This document shows, one piece after another, positions 8,709 through 17,723 of a DNA stretch of 64,000 nucleotides. The DNA comes from Lachnospiraceae bacterium (GTDB taxonomy: Bacteria; Bacillota; Clostridia; Lachnospirales; Lachnospiraceae). A program made the position numbers and the translations under genes. The stretch is from positions 744,001-808,000 of the forward strand of contig JAKVNF010000002.1 in NCBI GenBank assembly GCA_022483465.1. The letters run 5' to 3'. The notes below the pieces were generated by a model, which worked only from the letters and a program-made list of their open reading frames with translations, did not search any database and had not been told where the DNA came from. Each line of letters starts with the position of its first letter. Position 1 is the stretch's first letter.

Positions 8709-9806
8709 TTACCGCTCTGTGCAGCTGATGCAGGGATCGATCGTCAGGATCATCATGGCGACATCCGCCAGCTCCGCTCCCTTGATGGTCTCAATCAGGC
8801 CCGGGATGTTCGCATAGGTGGGGGTGCGGTTCCGGTACCGGGTCAGGTACCGCGTGCCGTTGGCCTTCACGTAGTAGAGTGCCTCGCCGCGAGGCTGCTC
8901 GATTCGGACCATGTATTCGCCGTTGGGGTTGCCGGTGACCTTGACGGCGATGTCGCCGCCGGGCATCTTGGCGATACACTGCCGCACCAGATCCATGGAC
9001 TGGTAGAGCTCCTCGATTCGAACCAGGCATCTCGCGTAGCAGTCGCCATCATAGGAGACAATGGGCTCAAACTTGAGCTCTCCGTAGGCCTCATATCCCA
9101 GCTGCCGGCAGTCCCGCTTGACGCCGGAGGCGCGCAGGAACGGCCCGCAGCAGCCAAGCTCCTCGGCACGTCCGGGGGTGAGAACGCCGACGCCCTTCAT
9201 ACGGGAGAGCACGTCCGGGTCTCCGAGGAAGGTGTCCGTCACCACGCGGCACTCCTTCTCGAGCCCGTCCAGCGTCTTTAAAATCTGCTCGAGCATCTCC
9301 GGGGTCACGTCCTTGCGAAGGCCCCCGACCTTGTTGACCGAGAAGATGACTCTTCCGCCTGTCGTCAGCTCCAGCATGTCCAGGACCTTCTCCCGAAGGC
9401 GCCAGCACTCCATGAACAGGGACTCGAAGCCGAAGGCATCCGCCTGCAGGCCAAGCCACATCAGGTGGTTGTGCATTCTCGCGAGCTCTGCCCACATGGT
9501 GCGCAGAAACTTGGCCCTCGGCGGGATGTCGAGGTTCATGATCTTCTCGATCGCCTCCACATAGCCCATGCCGTGGCCGAAGGAACAGATGCCGCAGGTG
9601 CGCTCTGCGATCAGGACGAACTGCTCATAGTCCCGCTTCTCGACGAGCTTCTCCAGGCCCCGGTGCACGAAGCCGATGGACGGGAGGGCGTAGACCACCT
9701 TCTCGTCCTTGAGCACCAGGTCCAGGTGGATCGGCTCGGGCAGCACCGGGTGCTGCGGGCCGAAGGGGACCACACTGATTTTCTTTGCATTATTGTTGAC
9801 TGCCAT
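8709..9806 (-). CDS. echE: Ech [NiFe]-hydrogenase large (catalytic) subunit
   Basis: This 365-residue NuoD-like subunit carries the [NiFe] centre. The two nickel-binding pairs are RTCGICSFGHG (about 68) and the C-terminal DPCISCTER. The protein ends three residues after the last cysteine, so there is no C-terminal peptide to cleave, consistent with no maturation protease gene in the operon. It catalyses proton reduction or H2 oxidation coupled to ferredoxin. The start ATG at 9806 lies 26 bases after echD. Confidence 0.96.
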   Translation of the reverse strand: MAVNNNAKKISVVPFGPQHPVLPEPIHLDLVLKDEKVVYALPSIGFVHRGLEKLVEKRDYEQFVLIAERTCGICSFGHGMGYVEAIEKIMNLDIPPRAKFLRTMWAELARMHNHLMWLGLQADAFGFESLFMECWRLREKVLDMLELTTGGRVIFSVNKVGGLRKDVTPEMLEQILKTLDGLEKECRVVTDTFLGDPDVLSRMKGVGVLTPGRAEELGCCGPFLRASGVKRDCRQLGYEAYGELKFEPIVSYDGDCYARCLVRIEELYQSMDLVRQCIAKMPGGDIAVKVTGNPNGEYMVRIEQPRGEALYYVKANGTRYLTRYRNRTPTYANIPGLIETIKGAELADVAMMILTIDPCISCTER

Positions 9807-9832
9807 GTTAAACCCTCAATTCCCAGCAGATG

Positions 9833-10213
9833 CTAGGCAAACGGATACTGGACGCCGGTGCGGAAGAGCTTGCCGCCGAAGTCGTAGTTGAGCATGTCGA
9901 TGCCGATGCCGTAGAGATCGTGGATCTCGTTCTCGTACAGGTAGGCGACCTCATAGATGCTCGTGATGGAGGAGACGCTCTCCCCCTTGGAGAGATGAAT
10001 CCTCAGGTTTTTCCACTGGTATCCCTTGCCGAAGGTGTAGAGGATCTCGTACTTTTCCTCTCCCACCTTGGTCGCACAGATCTGGATCAGGCGCCAGTTG
10101 TCAAAGCTGATCCTGGTCACCTCGTCGAGCAGGGTATCCTTTTCAATCTCCTTGATGTCCATGAGGGGTTCTTTTTTCTCCCCCCCCTGTGCTTTCTTCT
10201 CCTGTTCCGACAT
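9833..10213 (-). CDS. echD: Ech hydrogenase NuoC-like subunit
   Basis: The 126-residue product resembles the 30-kDa/NuoC subunit of complex I in reduced form (EchD). The conserved part is EVAYLYENEIHDLYGI. The N-terminus is a polar, Lys/Glu/Gly-rich segment. The start at 10213 follows GGAGGATTAGG and lies one base after the echC stop; the longer frame upstream belongs to echC. It helps link the catalytic pair to the membrane arm and has no cofactor of its own in known homologues. Confidence 0.9.
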   Translation of the reverse strand: MSEQEKKAQGGEKKEPLMDIKEIEKDTLLDEVTRISFDNWRLIQICATKVGEEKYEILYTFGKGYQWKNLRIHLSKGESVSSITSIYEVAYLYENEIHDLYGIGIDMLNYDFGGKLFRTGVQYPFA

Positions 10214-10214
10214 C

Positions 10215-10712
10215 CTAATCCTCCTGCTTTTCCTGTGAGCCGGGGCGCACAATCGTGTTCGTCCAGACCTTCTCATCCGGGACAAGACCCTGCGCCATGC
10301 GCTCCCGCTTCTTGTCGAGGATTGCCAGCGCCTTCACGACGCCGTCGATGATGGACTCGGGGCGGGCGGCGCAGCCCGGCACGTACACGTCCACCGGGAT
10401 CACCTTGTCCACGCCGCCGATGATGTTATAGCAGTCCTTGAAGACGCCGCCGTCGCAGGCGCAGATTCCCACCGCCACGACCACCTTCGGGTCGGGCATC
10501 TGGGAGTAGAGCTGCTGCACCACATCCCGGTTCTGGTAGTTCACCCCGCCGGTGATTAGAAACACATCCGCGTGCTTGGGATCTCCGGTGTTGATGATGC
10601 CAAAGCGCTCCAGGTCATACCGGGGCGTGGTTGAGGCCAGCACCTCGATGTCGCAGCCGTTGCAGCTGGATCCGTCATAGTGCAGGATCCAGGGCGATTT
10701 TGAGATTTTCAT
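10215..10712 (-). CDS. echC: Ech [NiFe]-hydrogenase small subunit
   Basis: The NuoB-like small subunit carries the proximal [4Fe-4S] cluster. Ligand cysteines are visible in SSCNGCDIE (about 17), GICACDGGVFKDC (about 90) and PGCAARPESI (about 125). The start is ATG at 10712 (MKISKSPWIL), 17 bases after echB; the longer in-frame extension has no family similarity and lies inside echB. Length is 165 residues. There is no Tat signal, as expected for a cytoplasm-facing group 4 enzyme. Confidence 0.95.
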   Translation of the reverse strand: MKISKSPWILHYDGSSCNGCDIEVLASTTPRYDLERFGIINTGDPKHADVFLITGGVNYQNRDVVQQLYSQMPDPKVVVAVGICACDGGVFKDCYNIIGGVDKVIPVDVYVPGCAARPESIIDGVVKALAILDKKRERMAQGLVPDEKVWTNTIVRPGSQEKQED

Positions 10713-10729
10713 AGTCTTTTCCTTTCCCC

Positions 10730-11596
10730 TTAAAACATCTTCAGCAGTGTCAGAAGCAGGAGGTTTCCGCCGGCGAAGATCAGGGTTGTGGCCCAGCAGA
10801 CGGAGAGCATTCTCTCCCACCTGACGCGGGGGAAGGTGTTGTCGATCAGCGTCATCAGAAACATGACCAAACATCCCATCAGGATGCCCACAAGGAGCGA
10901 GAGGGGATTGCTCGAGACAAAGTAGAGTGCCACGTAGGAGAACATCAGGAAGTACTCGTACCACTCCGACAGCTCCACGATGCCCATCAGGCTTCCGGTG
11001 ATGTCGGTGGTGACGCCCTTGACCATCTCCTGGTGGGCGTGGTGGCTGGTGGACACGTCAAAGGGGGACTTGCGCAGCTCCACCACCAGGATCACGAGAA
11101 ATCCCAGGAAGAACCCGGGCACGTGGATGATGGCGGGGGTCTTCTGGGCGACGATGTCCGTCACCATGAAGCTCCCGGAGGAGAGGTAGAACCCGATGGC
11201 GATCATGAGGAGCATCGGCTCCGTACATGCCATCTGTAAAAGCTCACGCTGGGCGGACATGTTGGAGTAGGGAGCGCTGGCGGAGAAGGCCGCCATGCAC
11301 AGAAACATCTCCGAGAGGGTCAGCGAGAAGATCGACAGCAGGATGTCCTGCCCCGCATAGAGGATCCAACCCGCCAGGATCACGAAGATCAGATGCCCGG
11401 TGATCAGGAAGGTCTGCAGGCCGTTGATGATGTAGGCCTTCTTCTGCATGAACTTCGCGTAGTCCGCGAAGGGCTGCAGAAGGGGCGGTCCCTGGCGCCG
11501 CTGCATTCTCGCGGAGAAGACCCGGTCGACGCCGGAGAGGAGCCCGCCCAGGAAGGGCCCCAGGATCACAAAGATAAATCCGAGTACGTACAGCAT
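10730..11596 (-). CDS. echB: Ech hydrogenase membrane subunit, NuoH-like
   Basis: This 288-residue integral membrane protein has about eight hydrophobic segments. It belongs to the NuoH/HyfC family, the membrane anchor under the catalytic module where ion pumping is coupled to electron transfer. Family features are RMQRRQGPP near residue 30, SPFDVSTSHHAHQE in the central loop and the acidic loop between helices. The start ATG at 11596 overlaps the echA stop as TGATG, indicating coupled translation. Confidence 0.94.
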   Translation of the reverse strand: MLYVLGFIFVILGPFLGGLLSGVDRVFSARMQRRQGPPLLQPFADYAKFMQKKAYIINGLQTFLITGHLIFVILAGWILYAGQDILLSIFSLTLSEMFLCMAAFSASAPYSNMSAQRELLQMACTEPMLLMIAIGFYLSSGSFMVTDIVAQKTPAIIHVPGFFLGFLVILVVELRKSPFDVSTSHHAHQEMVKGVTTDITGSLMGIVELSEWYEYFLMFSYVALYFVSSNPLSLLVGILMGCLVMFLMTLIDNTFPRVRWERMLSVCWATTLIFAGGNLLLLTLLKMF

Positions 11597-13539
11597 CAGA
11601 TCGCACCTCCAATGATAATCAGCATCATCGTGACCAGAATGCCGGCGGAGATCAGAAGGCAGGGCTTCATGATCTTGAGCTCGCCGATGAGGTCGGTCAT
11701 GTACCAGTTGGCCATGTAGACGCTCTGGGGGTCGCCGTAGGAGTTCATGAAATGCCGGTCATCCCCGGAGTTCACACCCGACATGTAGGAGCGGGTGTTC
11801 TGGTCCGTAAGGCCCACCCGCTTTTTGGAGGTGAGCACCGCGGAGATGGGCAGCAGCGCGATCAGGACGAACATCAGGATCATGATGATCATATCCGACT
11901 GACCGATGACCGGCGGCACCTCCTCATGGAAGAGCTGGTTTAACACCGGCTGGATGAGGCCGCTGGAGATCAGCGGGAACAGGAAGCACATCGCCACCAC
12001 AAGGCCCGCCAGCGGGTAGATGGACTCCCACTCTCCCGTGTGGGTCGTGTCCTTCGTCGCCTGGGAGCCGTGGATCACGGCCAGGAGCTTGCCCAGCCAC
12101 TTTGCCCAGTAGAAGGTCGTGCTGGCGGCGCCGAAGACCAGGAACAGCACCAGCCAAACCGAGGCGGAGTCGATGTAAGAGCGCAGGGCCGCCCACTTGG
12201 CGACCAGCATGCCAAAGGGTGCCAGGAACATGCCGCAGATACCGATGATCATCACCATGGCGAGGCGGGGAAGCTTGACCACCAGGCCGTGCATGTCCTC
12301 GATGTTGCGGGAGCCGGTGACGTTCTCCACGGCGCCCACGCACAGGAACATCAGCGACTTGGAGACCGCGTGGAACAGAATCAGCATCGTGCCGGCCCAG
12401 ACGGACTCGGGCATGCCGACGCCCGCGCAGGCGACGATAAGCCCTAAGTTCGAGACCGTGGAGTGGGCCAGGACACGCTTTCCGTCAGAGGTGGCAATCG
12501 CCATCAGGGAGGCGGCAAAGAACGTGAAGCCGCCGATCAGCGTCACCATGACGCCGGCTGTGGTTCTCGAGAGGAGCGGTGCAATGCGGATCAGAAGGTA
12601 CACACCCGCCTTGACCATCGTGGCCGAGTGGAGCAGAGCCGAGGTCGGGGTGGGCGCCACCATGGCGCCGAGGAGCCAGAGGTTGAAGGGCATCTGGGCG
12701 CTCTTGGTCATCGCCGCAAAGGCAAGGAGTGAGACGACGATCATGACGCCGGGGGCCACGGTCCGGTCCACCTGCAGAAGCTCCGAGAGCGTAAAGACGT
12801 GGAGCGAGAGCTCGCTGTAGAGGATGGCCGCCGCAAAGCCGACACCGCCAAGGAGGTTCATCCACAGGGCGGTGAAGGAGTTCTTGATCGACTCCTTTTC
12901 GTAGTTGTAGCCGATCAGCAGGAAGGAACAAACCGAGGTGATCTCCCAGAAGAAGTACATCCAGTCCATGCAGTCGGAGAGCAAAAGCCCGAACATGGCG
13001 CCCAGGAACACAAAGAGCATGGCCAGGAACCAGTTGGAGCGGTCCTTATAGTTCTTGTGGTGGTTGTGGTAGTCCTTGATGTAGCCCACCGCGTACACCG
13101 CGATCAGGCCGCCGACGATGCCGACCACCAGAATCATCAGGACCGTCAGGTTGTCGATCTGCATGTGGGGCGCGGTGCTCTCTCCGGCCGCGCCGGAGAA
13201 GGTCAGCCACAGGATGGGAAGGGTGCCGCAGGCCGAGAGGACGGCCGTGTAGATTTTCTTATACCGGATGGAATAGTAAAAGACGAGAATCATCAGAAAG
13301 GCTTCGCCGCAGGCCATCAGAACGTCCACCGCCTTCGTGTGCTCGGCAAAGGGATAGGGAGTGCCCCGGCCCAGAATCAGCACTGCCATCAGGATGGCAG
13401 CTGCCATGATCAGAAGGGCAGAGCCCTTGACGATCACCTTTCTCGCCTTGTAGACCCGCTCCCCGTTTCCCAGAAGGTACAGGACGAGGGCCGCCACAAA
13501 GGGGAAGAAAATCAGAAATATCGCAATGGAAAATTCCAA
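11596..13539 (-). CDS. echA: Ech hydrogenase antiporter-like membrane subunit
   Basis: At 647 residues with about 16 hydrophobic helices, this is a NuoL/MrpA/HyfB-type proton- or sodium-translocating subunit. The conserved centre WEITSVCSFLLIGY, followed by MPFNLWLLGAM and HSATMVKAGVYLL, includes the channel Glu and Lys residues. It is the first gene of the echABCDEF-hypCDE operon, preceded by GAAGGAGG and a promoter about 70-100 bases upstream. It makes the complex energy-conserving: ferredoxin oxidation with H2 formation drives ion export. Confidence 0.95.
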   Translation of the reverse strand: MEFSIAIFLIFFPFVAALVLYLLGNGERVYKARKVIVKGSALLIMAAAILMAVLILGRGTPYPFAEHTKAVDVLMACGEAFLMILVFYYSIRYKKIYTAVLSACGTLPILWLTFSGAAGESTAPHMQIDNLTVLMILVVGIVGGLIAVYAVGYIKDYHNHHKNYKDRSNWFLAMLFVFLGAMFGLLLSDCMDWMYFFWEITSVCSFLLIGYNYEKESIKNSFTALWMNLLGGVGFAAAILYSELSLHVFTLSELLQVDRTVAPGVMIVVSLLAFAAMTKSAQMPFNLWLLGAMVAPTPTSALLHSATMVKAGVYLLIRIAPLLSRTTAGVMVTLIGGFTFFAASLMAIATSDGKRVLAHSTVSNLGLIVACAGVGMPESVWAGTMLILFHAVSKSLMFLCVGAVENVTGSRNIEDMHGLVVKLPRLAMVMIIGICGMFLAPFGMLVAKWAALRSYIDSASVWLVLFLVFGAASTTFYWAKWLGKLLAVIHGSQATKDTTHTGEWESIYPLAGLVVAMCFLFPLISSGLIQPVLNQLFHEEVPPVIGQSDMIIMILMFVLIALLPISAVLTSKKRVGLTDQNTRSYMSGVNSGDDRHFMNSYGDPQSVYMANWYMTDLIGELKIMKPCLLISAGILVTMMLIIIGGAI

Positions 13540-13608
13540 AGTGGGCCTCCTTCTCCGCCGCCATCTTGCCCGGATTGGGCAAAACGGCAGCCGTTTGCAT
13601 ACCCGATT

Positions 13609-13637
13609 ATTTTAATCTCAGACATTTTTAGCTGCAA
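13609..13637 (-). promoter_or_regulatory. promoter of the ech-hyp operon
   Basis: On the minus strand TTGCAG (13637-13632), a 17-base spacer and TAAAAT (13614-13609) precede echA by 70-100 bases. The gap 13540-13707 to dprA otherwise holds no gene and no clear terminator. Confidence 0.5.
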
Positions 13638-13707
13638 GGGCACACAATGTCCAAAACTTCCTGCGAAATCTATAGAACATGCACAAATTCAATTCGAGTG
13701 GAATCTG

Positions 13708-14991
13708 TTAATCTTGCTCTTTGGCTTCCCCCTGGAGCATGCTCCGATAGCGCCCGAACTGCTCCCGCACAAGGCCCTGCCGCACCAGCCGCGAGAGGGT
13801 CCTGGCAAGCTCGGTCCGGGAGACGTTTCTCCCCGCCCGCGCCGCGACCTGGGGCAGAAGTTCTTCCTGCGTCTTCGGGGTCCCAGTAAGGGCAAGGAGC
13901 ACAAAGGACCAGAGCGTCCGGTCCGGGGGCAGGGCTTTCGCGTGGTCTGCAAAGAGTTCCTCCTGCATAAAGGCGCTCCTTGCGCGGCCCGTCTTCTCCT
14001 CTGCCCGCTCCCTGCCAAGAATCCGCGCCCGCTCCCGCCGAAGGTCCGCAAGGCACCAGAGGGCGTCGGAGGCATCCCCTGCCCCGTAGAGCGCCTCCAC
14101 AAGCTCCGCCGGGTCCGTCACAAGCCCCGCCCCCTGTCGGATCAGGTCGTTGCAGCCAACGCTCGCCTCATCCTCCGGCCGCCCGGGGATGGCATAGACG
14201 TCCTTTCCCTGCTCCAGGGCCGCCCCGGCGGTGATCATCGTGCCGCTGTGCCGGCCCGCCTCCACGACGAGCAGGGCGTCCGAGAGGCCTGCGATGATGC
14301 GGTTTCGCCGCGGAAAGAGCCCCGCCGCGGGGGCCGTCCCCGGCGGGTACTCGGAGAGGACGCCGCCGCAGGCGGGGAGCCTCTGGTAGAGCTCCATGCT
14401 GCTTCTTGGATAGCAGACATCCGCCCCGCAGCCGAGGACGGCAAAGCTCCTGCCGCCCGCATCCAGAGCGGCGGTCCCGGCGACGCAGTCGATCCCCCGG
14501 GCCATGCCGCTGATGATCTGCACGCCCCTTGCCGCAAGCTCCAGCGAGAAGCGCCGCGCCGTCTCCCGCCCGTGGGGCGTGCTCTCCCGGGAGCCCACCA
14601 CGGCGACCGCCGGGGCATCGGGGTCCGGAAGAGTGCCCTTCACATAGAGCGCAAAGGGCGGGTCCGGGATCTTGCCGAGCTTTTCCGGGTAGGCAGGGTC
14701 CCCGTAAAAGACCGCCGTAAGACCGCTGTTTCGAAGGTCCGCCAGGGCCTTTTCGGGATCCTGCTGCTGTCCCCGGAGGATCCTTCCCGCATAGGGATCC
14801 CGGGGAAGACCCGCCTGTTCCAGCAGATCTCCGATCTCGTCAGGCGATGCCCGGTAGAGGCGCAGGAAGACCTCCTGGCCGTGGGCGCTGACAAGGCGCG
14901 TCAGGGTTCTGCTCCCGATGCCGGGGATGCGGTCTGCCCAGAGCAGTGCACAGGTTGTCTGGTTTGCGGGTTGGTTTGAGACCTGGTTCAT
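13708..14991 (-). CDS. dprA: DNA-processing protein DprA
   Basis: DprA (Smf) binds incoming single-stranded DNA and loads RecA during natural transformation. The 427-residue product has the Rossmann-like core with VVGSRESTPHGRETARRF (about 155), SGMARGID (about 185), FPRRNRIIAGLSDALLVVEA (about 250) and GSGT-like SGTMIT. An N-terminal helix-hairpin-helix region (IPGIGSRTLTRLV) and a C-terminal winged-helix segment frame it. The start is ATG at 14991 with GGAGGC upstream; a longer frame runs back through the lysozyme terminator and is rejected. topA, its usual neighbour, is not adjacent. Confidence 0.94.
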   Translation of the reverse strand: MNQVSNQPANQTTCALLWADRIPGIGSRTLTRLVSAHGQEVFLRLYRASPDEIGDLLEQAGLPRDPYAGRILRGQQQDPEKALADLRNSGLTAVFYGDPAYPEKLGKIPDPPFALYVKGTLPDPDAPAVAVVGSRESTPHGRETARRFSLELAARGVQIISGMARGIDCVAGTAALDAGGRSFAVLGCGADVCYPRSSMELYQRLPACGGVLSEYPPGTAPAAGLFPRRNRIIAGLSDALLVVEAGRHSGTMITAGAALEQGKDVYAIPGRPEDEASVGCNDLIRQGAGLVTDPAELVEALYGAGDASDALWCLADLRRERARILGRERAEEKTGRARSAFMQEELFADHAKALPPDRTLWSFVLLALTGTPKTQEELLPQVAARAGRNVSRTELARTLSRLVRQGLVREQFGRYRSMLQGEAKEQD

Positions 14992-15042
14992 GTGATTGGA
15001 TGCCTCCGATGGGATGATCAAAAAAGATGTGTGATTGGGACA

Positions 15043-15082
15043 TGAAAAAAGACATGGGCGGAAAGTGTTCCGTCCATGTCTC
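15043..15082 (-). terminator. intrinsic terminator of the GH25 gene
   Basis: A 13-bp stem (GACATGGACGGAA with TTCCGCCCATGTC, one G-T pair) and T6 run on the minus strand. It separates the lysozyme gene from dprA. Confidence 0.9.
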
Positions 15083-15128
15083 ATTATAGTGCATCTTCTC
15101 CCTCTTCGGGGATCGAAATTCCGGGGGC

Positions 15129-16436
15129 TCAATCCGGGATGTTGGCCGCCTCGGCTGCCGCCGTGGCCTCGGCCTGGGCTGCCTGCACGGCAACCGCCCT
15201 GGTGTTCACGTCGTTCTGGCAGTTCGTCAGGTTCGTCTGGGCCGTGGTGTAATTCGTCACCACATCCTGCTGGAGCAGGGCCTGGTACTGTGCCACCGCC
15301 GCCGTGGCTGTGGCCTGCAGGTTCGCATCGGTGGGGCTTGCCTGGTAGGCCGCCGCAGCCTGGGTTGCCGCCTGGGCCGCCTGGTCGATCTGGGCCTGCA
15401 CCGGCTGATAGGCCGCAAGGGCGCTGTCATAGGCCGCCTGGGCTGCCGCCAGGGCATTCTGGGCCGTGGACAGGGCGTTCACCGCGCTCTGGAGGTTCGC
15501 CCGGGCGGTCGCCGCATAGCTGCGGATCTCCGCGGTGGACTTCACCACGTGGCCGTCCTTGCACATGCGGAGGATGGTCCCGTCATCCGTCGTCACGGTC
15601 TTGTCCTTCACCTTGTTTCCGTTCACGTCGTAGAAGTAGGTCACCCCGTTCTCCGTGCGGAAGCCGTTGGTGCGCAGCCAGTTGCTGTAGTTGTAGGTCA
15701 GCCCGTCGATCGTCACCTGGCCGTTGGGGATGATCTCGTTGAAGTAGTCCTCATAGAGGTAGTTCACATCCACCTTGCCCGAGATGCCCGGGATCGTGGC
15801 GGTGCAGGAGTACTGCCACATGGAGTAGGGCTGGGTGTAGGTGCAGGCGGAGCCGTACTGGGCCACCCAGTGGTCCCAGGCCACCGGGGCGAGCTTCGTC
15901 TCAAACCAGTTCTTGTTGGTGTACACCACGCAGGTGTAGCCCGCGTTCTCCAGGATCTCGCAGAAGGTGTTCACGATCGCCGCCTGGGTGGAGGCGGGCA
16001 GGTTCTTCTGGGACTTGTCCTCGATGTCCAGCGCCACCGGGAAGGTGATGGGGTAGCCCGACATCGTGTCCACCGCCAGGGCCGCATCCGCTGCCGCCTC
16101 CTCGGGGGTGGTGGCGTAGGTGTAGACGTAGGCACCGACCCGGAGTCCCGCGTTCGTGGCGTTGACCACGTTCTGGGCGAACTTCGTGTCCAGTCCGTAC
16201 TTGGTGTTGCCGATCCGGACCATCGCAAAGGTCACGCCGGAGGATGCCACCTGCGTCCAGTCGATGTTGCCCTGGTAGGAGGACACATCCACGCCGAGAT
16301 AAGCGACGGGAAGCGTCGCCGCCTCCGCCTTCTGCTTCGGCACTGCAAGCATCAGCGCGATCGCCGCGGCAGCGCCCACCACCACGGCAGCAAGAAATCT
16401 GATTCCCTTTTTCACTTTTTTTCTCCTGAAATCCAA
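15129..16436 (-). CDS. secreted GH25 lysozyme with Ala/Gln-rich helical tail
   Basis: The 435-residue protein starts with a Sec signal (RRKKVKKG, a long Ala/Val/Leu core, ending near AEAA at residue 40). The GH25 muramidase domain follows: GVDVSSYQGNIDW (about 48) holds the first catalytic Asp and VALDIED (about 135) the second acidic pair, with WQYS near 210. After about residue 240 comes a short repeat-like stretch (YFYDVNGNKVKD, similar to choline-binding or glucan-binding modules), then about 130 residues very rich in Ala, Gln and Thr with heptad spacing. It would cut peptidoglycan outside the membrane; the tail may be a spacer or wall-binding stalk. Confidence 0.88.
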   Translation of the reverse strand: MDFRRKKVKKGIRFLAAVVVGAAAAIALMLAVPKQKAEAATLPVAYLGVDVSSYQGNIDWTQVASSGVTFAMVRIGNTKYGLDTKFAQNVVNATNAGLRVGAYVYTYATTPEEAAADAALAVDTMSGYPITFPVALDIEDKSQKNLPASTQAAIVNTFCEILENAGYTCVVYTNKNWFETKLAPVAWDHWVAQYGSACTYTQPYSMWQYSCTATIPGISGKVDVNYLYEDYFNEIIPNGQVTIDGLTYNYSNWLRTNGFRTENGVTYFYDVNGNKVKDKTVTTDDGTILRMCKDGHVVKSTAEIRSYAATARANLQSAVNALSTAQNALAAAQAAYDSALAAYQPVQAQIDQAAQAATQAAAAYQASPTDANLQATATAAVAQYQALLQQDVVTNYTTAQTNLTNCQNDVNTRAVAVQAAQAEATAAAEAANIPD

Positions 16437-16476
16437 CCCTCGTGTGACAAGAACTTATTGTAGGGGCCGGGGTGAC

Positions 16477-17670
16477 TTACGTCAACAAAAAATCACACAG
16501 TACAAAATTGCTGATATCGATCCCACGCTCTGTGAGAGACAGGCGGTCTCCGCGCTCCTGGAGGAGTCCCTCCTGCAGGTGCCGGCGGACCGGCTCCCCG
16601 AAGACGGAGGAAAGGGACACGCCAAAGCGCCGCTGAAAATCCTGGAAGGAGACGCCCTCCATCCGCCGAAGCCCCAGAAACATGAACTCCGACATCTCGT
16701 CCTCCCGGGAGAGCTTCTCGTAGGTCTTGGTGCCGCCTGTAAGGTGCTCCAGGTCAAAGGCCGTTCCGCCCCCGGAAAAATACGCCGTGTAGGCTGCAAG
16801 ATCCCTCGTGTTGGTAAAGCGCACGTGCCGGTAGAGGCTCGCCGCCCCGGCGCCAAGGCCAAGGTAGTCATGTCCCGTCCAGTAGCCTTCGTTGTGGCGG
16901 CAGGAAAAGCCGGGCTTTGCGTAGTTGGAGATCTCATACCGCCGGTACCCGTGCTCTTCGAGAAACGAGCCGGTGTCGTGGTACATCCGCCGGTCCTCCT
17001 CATCGGAGGGAAGGGGCGGAAGCTCTTCCTTTTGCTGCATCCGGTAAAACTCGGTCCCCTCCTCCAGAATCAGGCTGTAGCAGGACAGGTGCTCCGGGTC
17101 AAAAAAGACCGCAGTGTTCAGGTTTTCGATCCAGTGGTCGTAGGTCTGTCCCGGCAGGGCCGACATGAGATCCAGGTTGAGGTTGGCAAAGCCCGCCCGC
17201 CGGGCATCCCGAATGCAGGCCTCAGCGGTCTCCCTGTCGTGGATTCTGCCGAGGAGCCGAAGCTCCTCATCGCGAAAGGACTGCACGCCGATGGAGAGGC
17301 GGTTCACCCCCATCTCCCGCAGGGCGCAGAGCTTTTCGTAGTCCACAGTCCCCGGGTTGCACTCCATCGTGATCTCCGCATCGCTCTCGATCGAAACGTG
17401 GAGGGAGAGCAGAAAGAGAAGATGCTCGATCTCGGAGACAGAGAGGATCGTCGGGGTGCCCCCGCCGAAAAAGACCGTGTCCACCCACCTGCCATCCGCC
17501 CGCAGGATCCTGCCGGCATCCTCGATCTCCCGGCCGAGGGCGGCAAGGTAGGCACTTCTCTCCTCCTCTCCCGCCGGGCCCGACAGAAAGTCGCAGTACC
17601 GGCACTTTCTCCTGCAGAACGGGATGTGGAGATAGATCGATACGGGGTGCTTTTCCCGTTCCTCTTCCAT
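16477..17670 (-). CDS. hemW: radical SAM protein HemW
   Basis: The 397-residue radical SAM enzyme has the cluster motif CRRKCRYCDF (about 17), the SAM-binding GGGTPT segment (about 65) and ECNPGTVD (about 105), with a C-terminal HemN-like domain. HemW proteins resemble coproporphyrinogen III dehydrogenase but mainly act as haem chaperones; no haem pathway gene is in the window. The start is ATG at 17670 (MEEEREKHPVSIYLHIPF); the upstream in-frame extension overlaps lepA and is rejected. The lepA-hemW order is common in Firmicutes. Confidence 0.9.
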   Translation of the reverse strand: MEEEREKHPVSIYLHIPFCRRKCRYCDFLSGPAGEEERSAYLAALGREIEDAGRILRADGRWVDTVFFGGGTPTILSVSEIEHLLFLLSLHVSIESDAEITMECNPGTVDYEKLCALREMGVNRLSIGVQSFRDEELRLLGRIHDRETAEACIRDARRAGFANLNLDLMSALPGQTYDHWIENLNTAVFFDPEHLSCYSLILEEGTEFYRMQQKEELPPLPSDEEDRRMYHDTGSFLEEHGYRRYEISNYAKPGFSCRHNEGYWTGHDYLGLGAGAASLYRHVRFTNTRDLAAYTAYFSGGGTAFDLEHLTGGTKTYEKLSREDEMSEFMFLGLRRMEGVSFQDFQRRFGVSLSSVFGEPVRRHLQEGLLQERGDRLSLTERGIDISNFVLCDFLLT

Positions 17671-17680
17671 ACACTCCTCC

Positions 17681-17714
17681 AAAAGCAAGGGACCCGCAGC
17701 CTGCTGCGGATCCC
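17681..17714 (-). terminator. hairpin between lepA and hemW
   Basis: On the minus strand GGGATCCGCAGC pairs with GCTGCGGGTCCC (small loop), followed by TTGCTTTT. It sits in the 53-base lepA-hemW gap and may be a terminator or processing/attenuation point. Confidence 0.55.
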
Positions 17715-17723
17715 CCTGCCAAA

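Noticed and set aside
12799-14979. 726-codon plus-strand ORF across echA and dprA
   Set aside because: It spans two real minus-strand genes and their intergenic region, so it cannot be a conserved protein.
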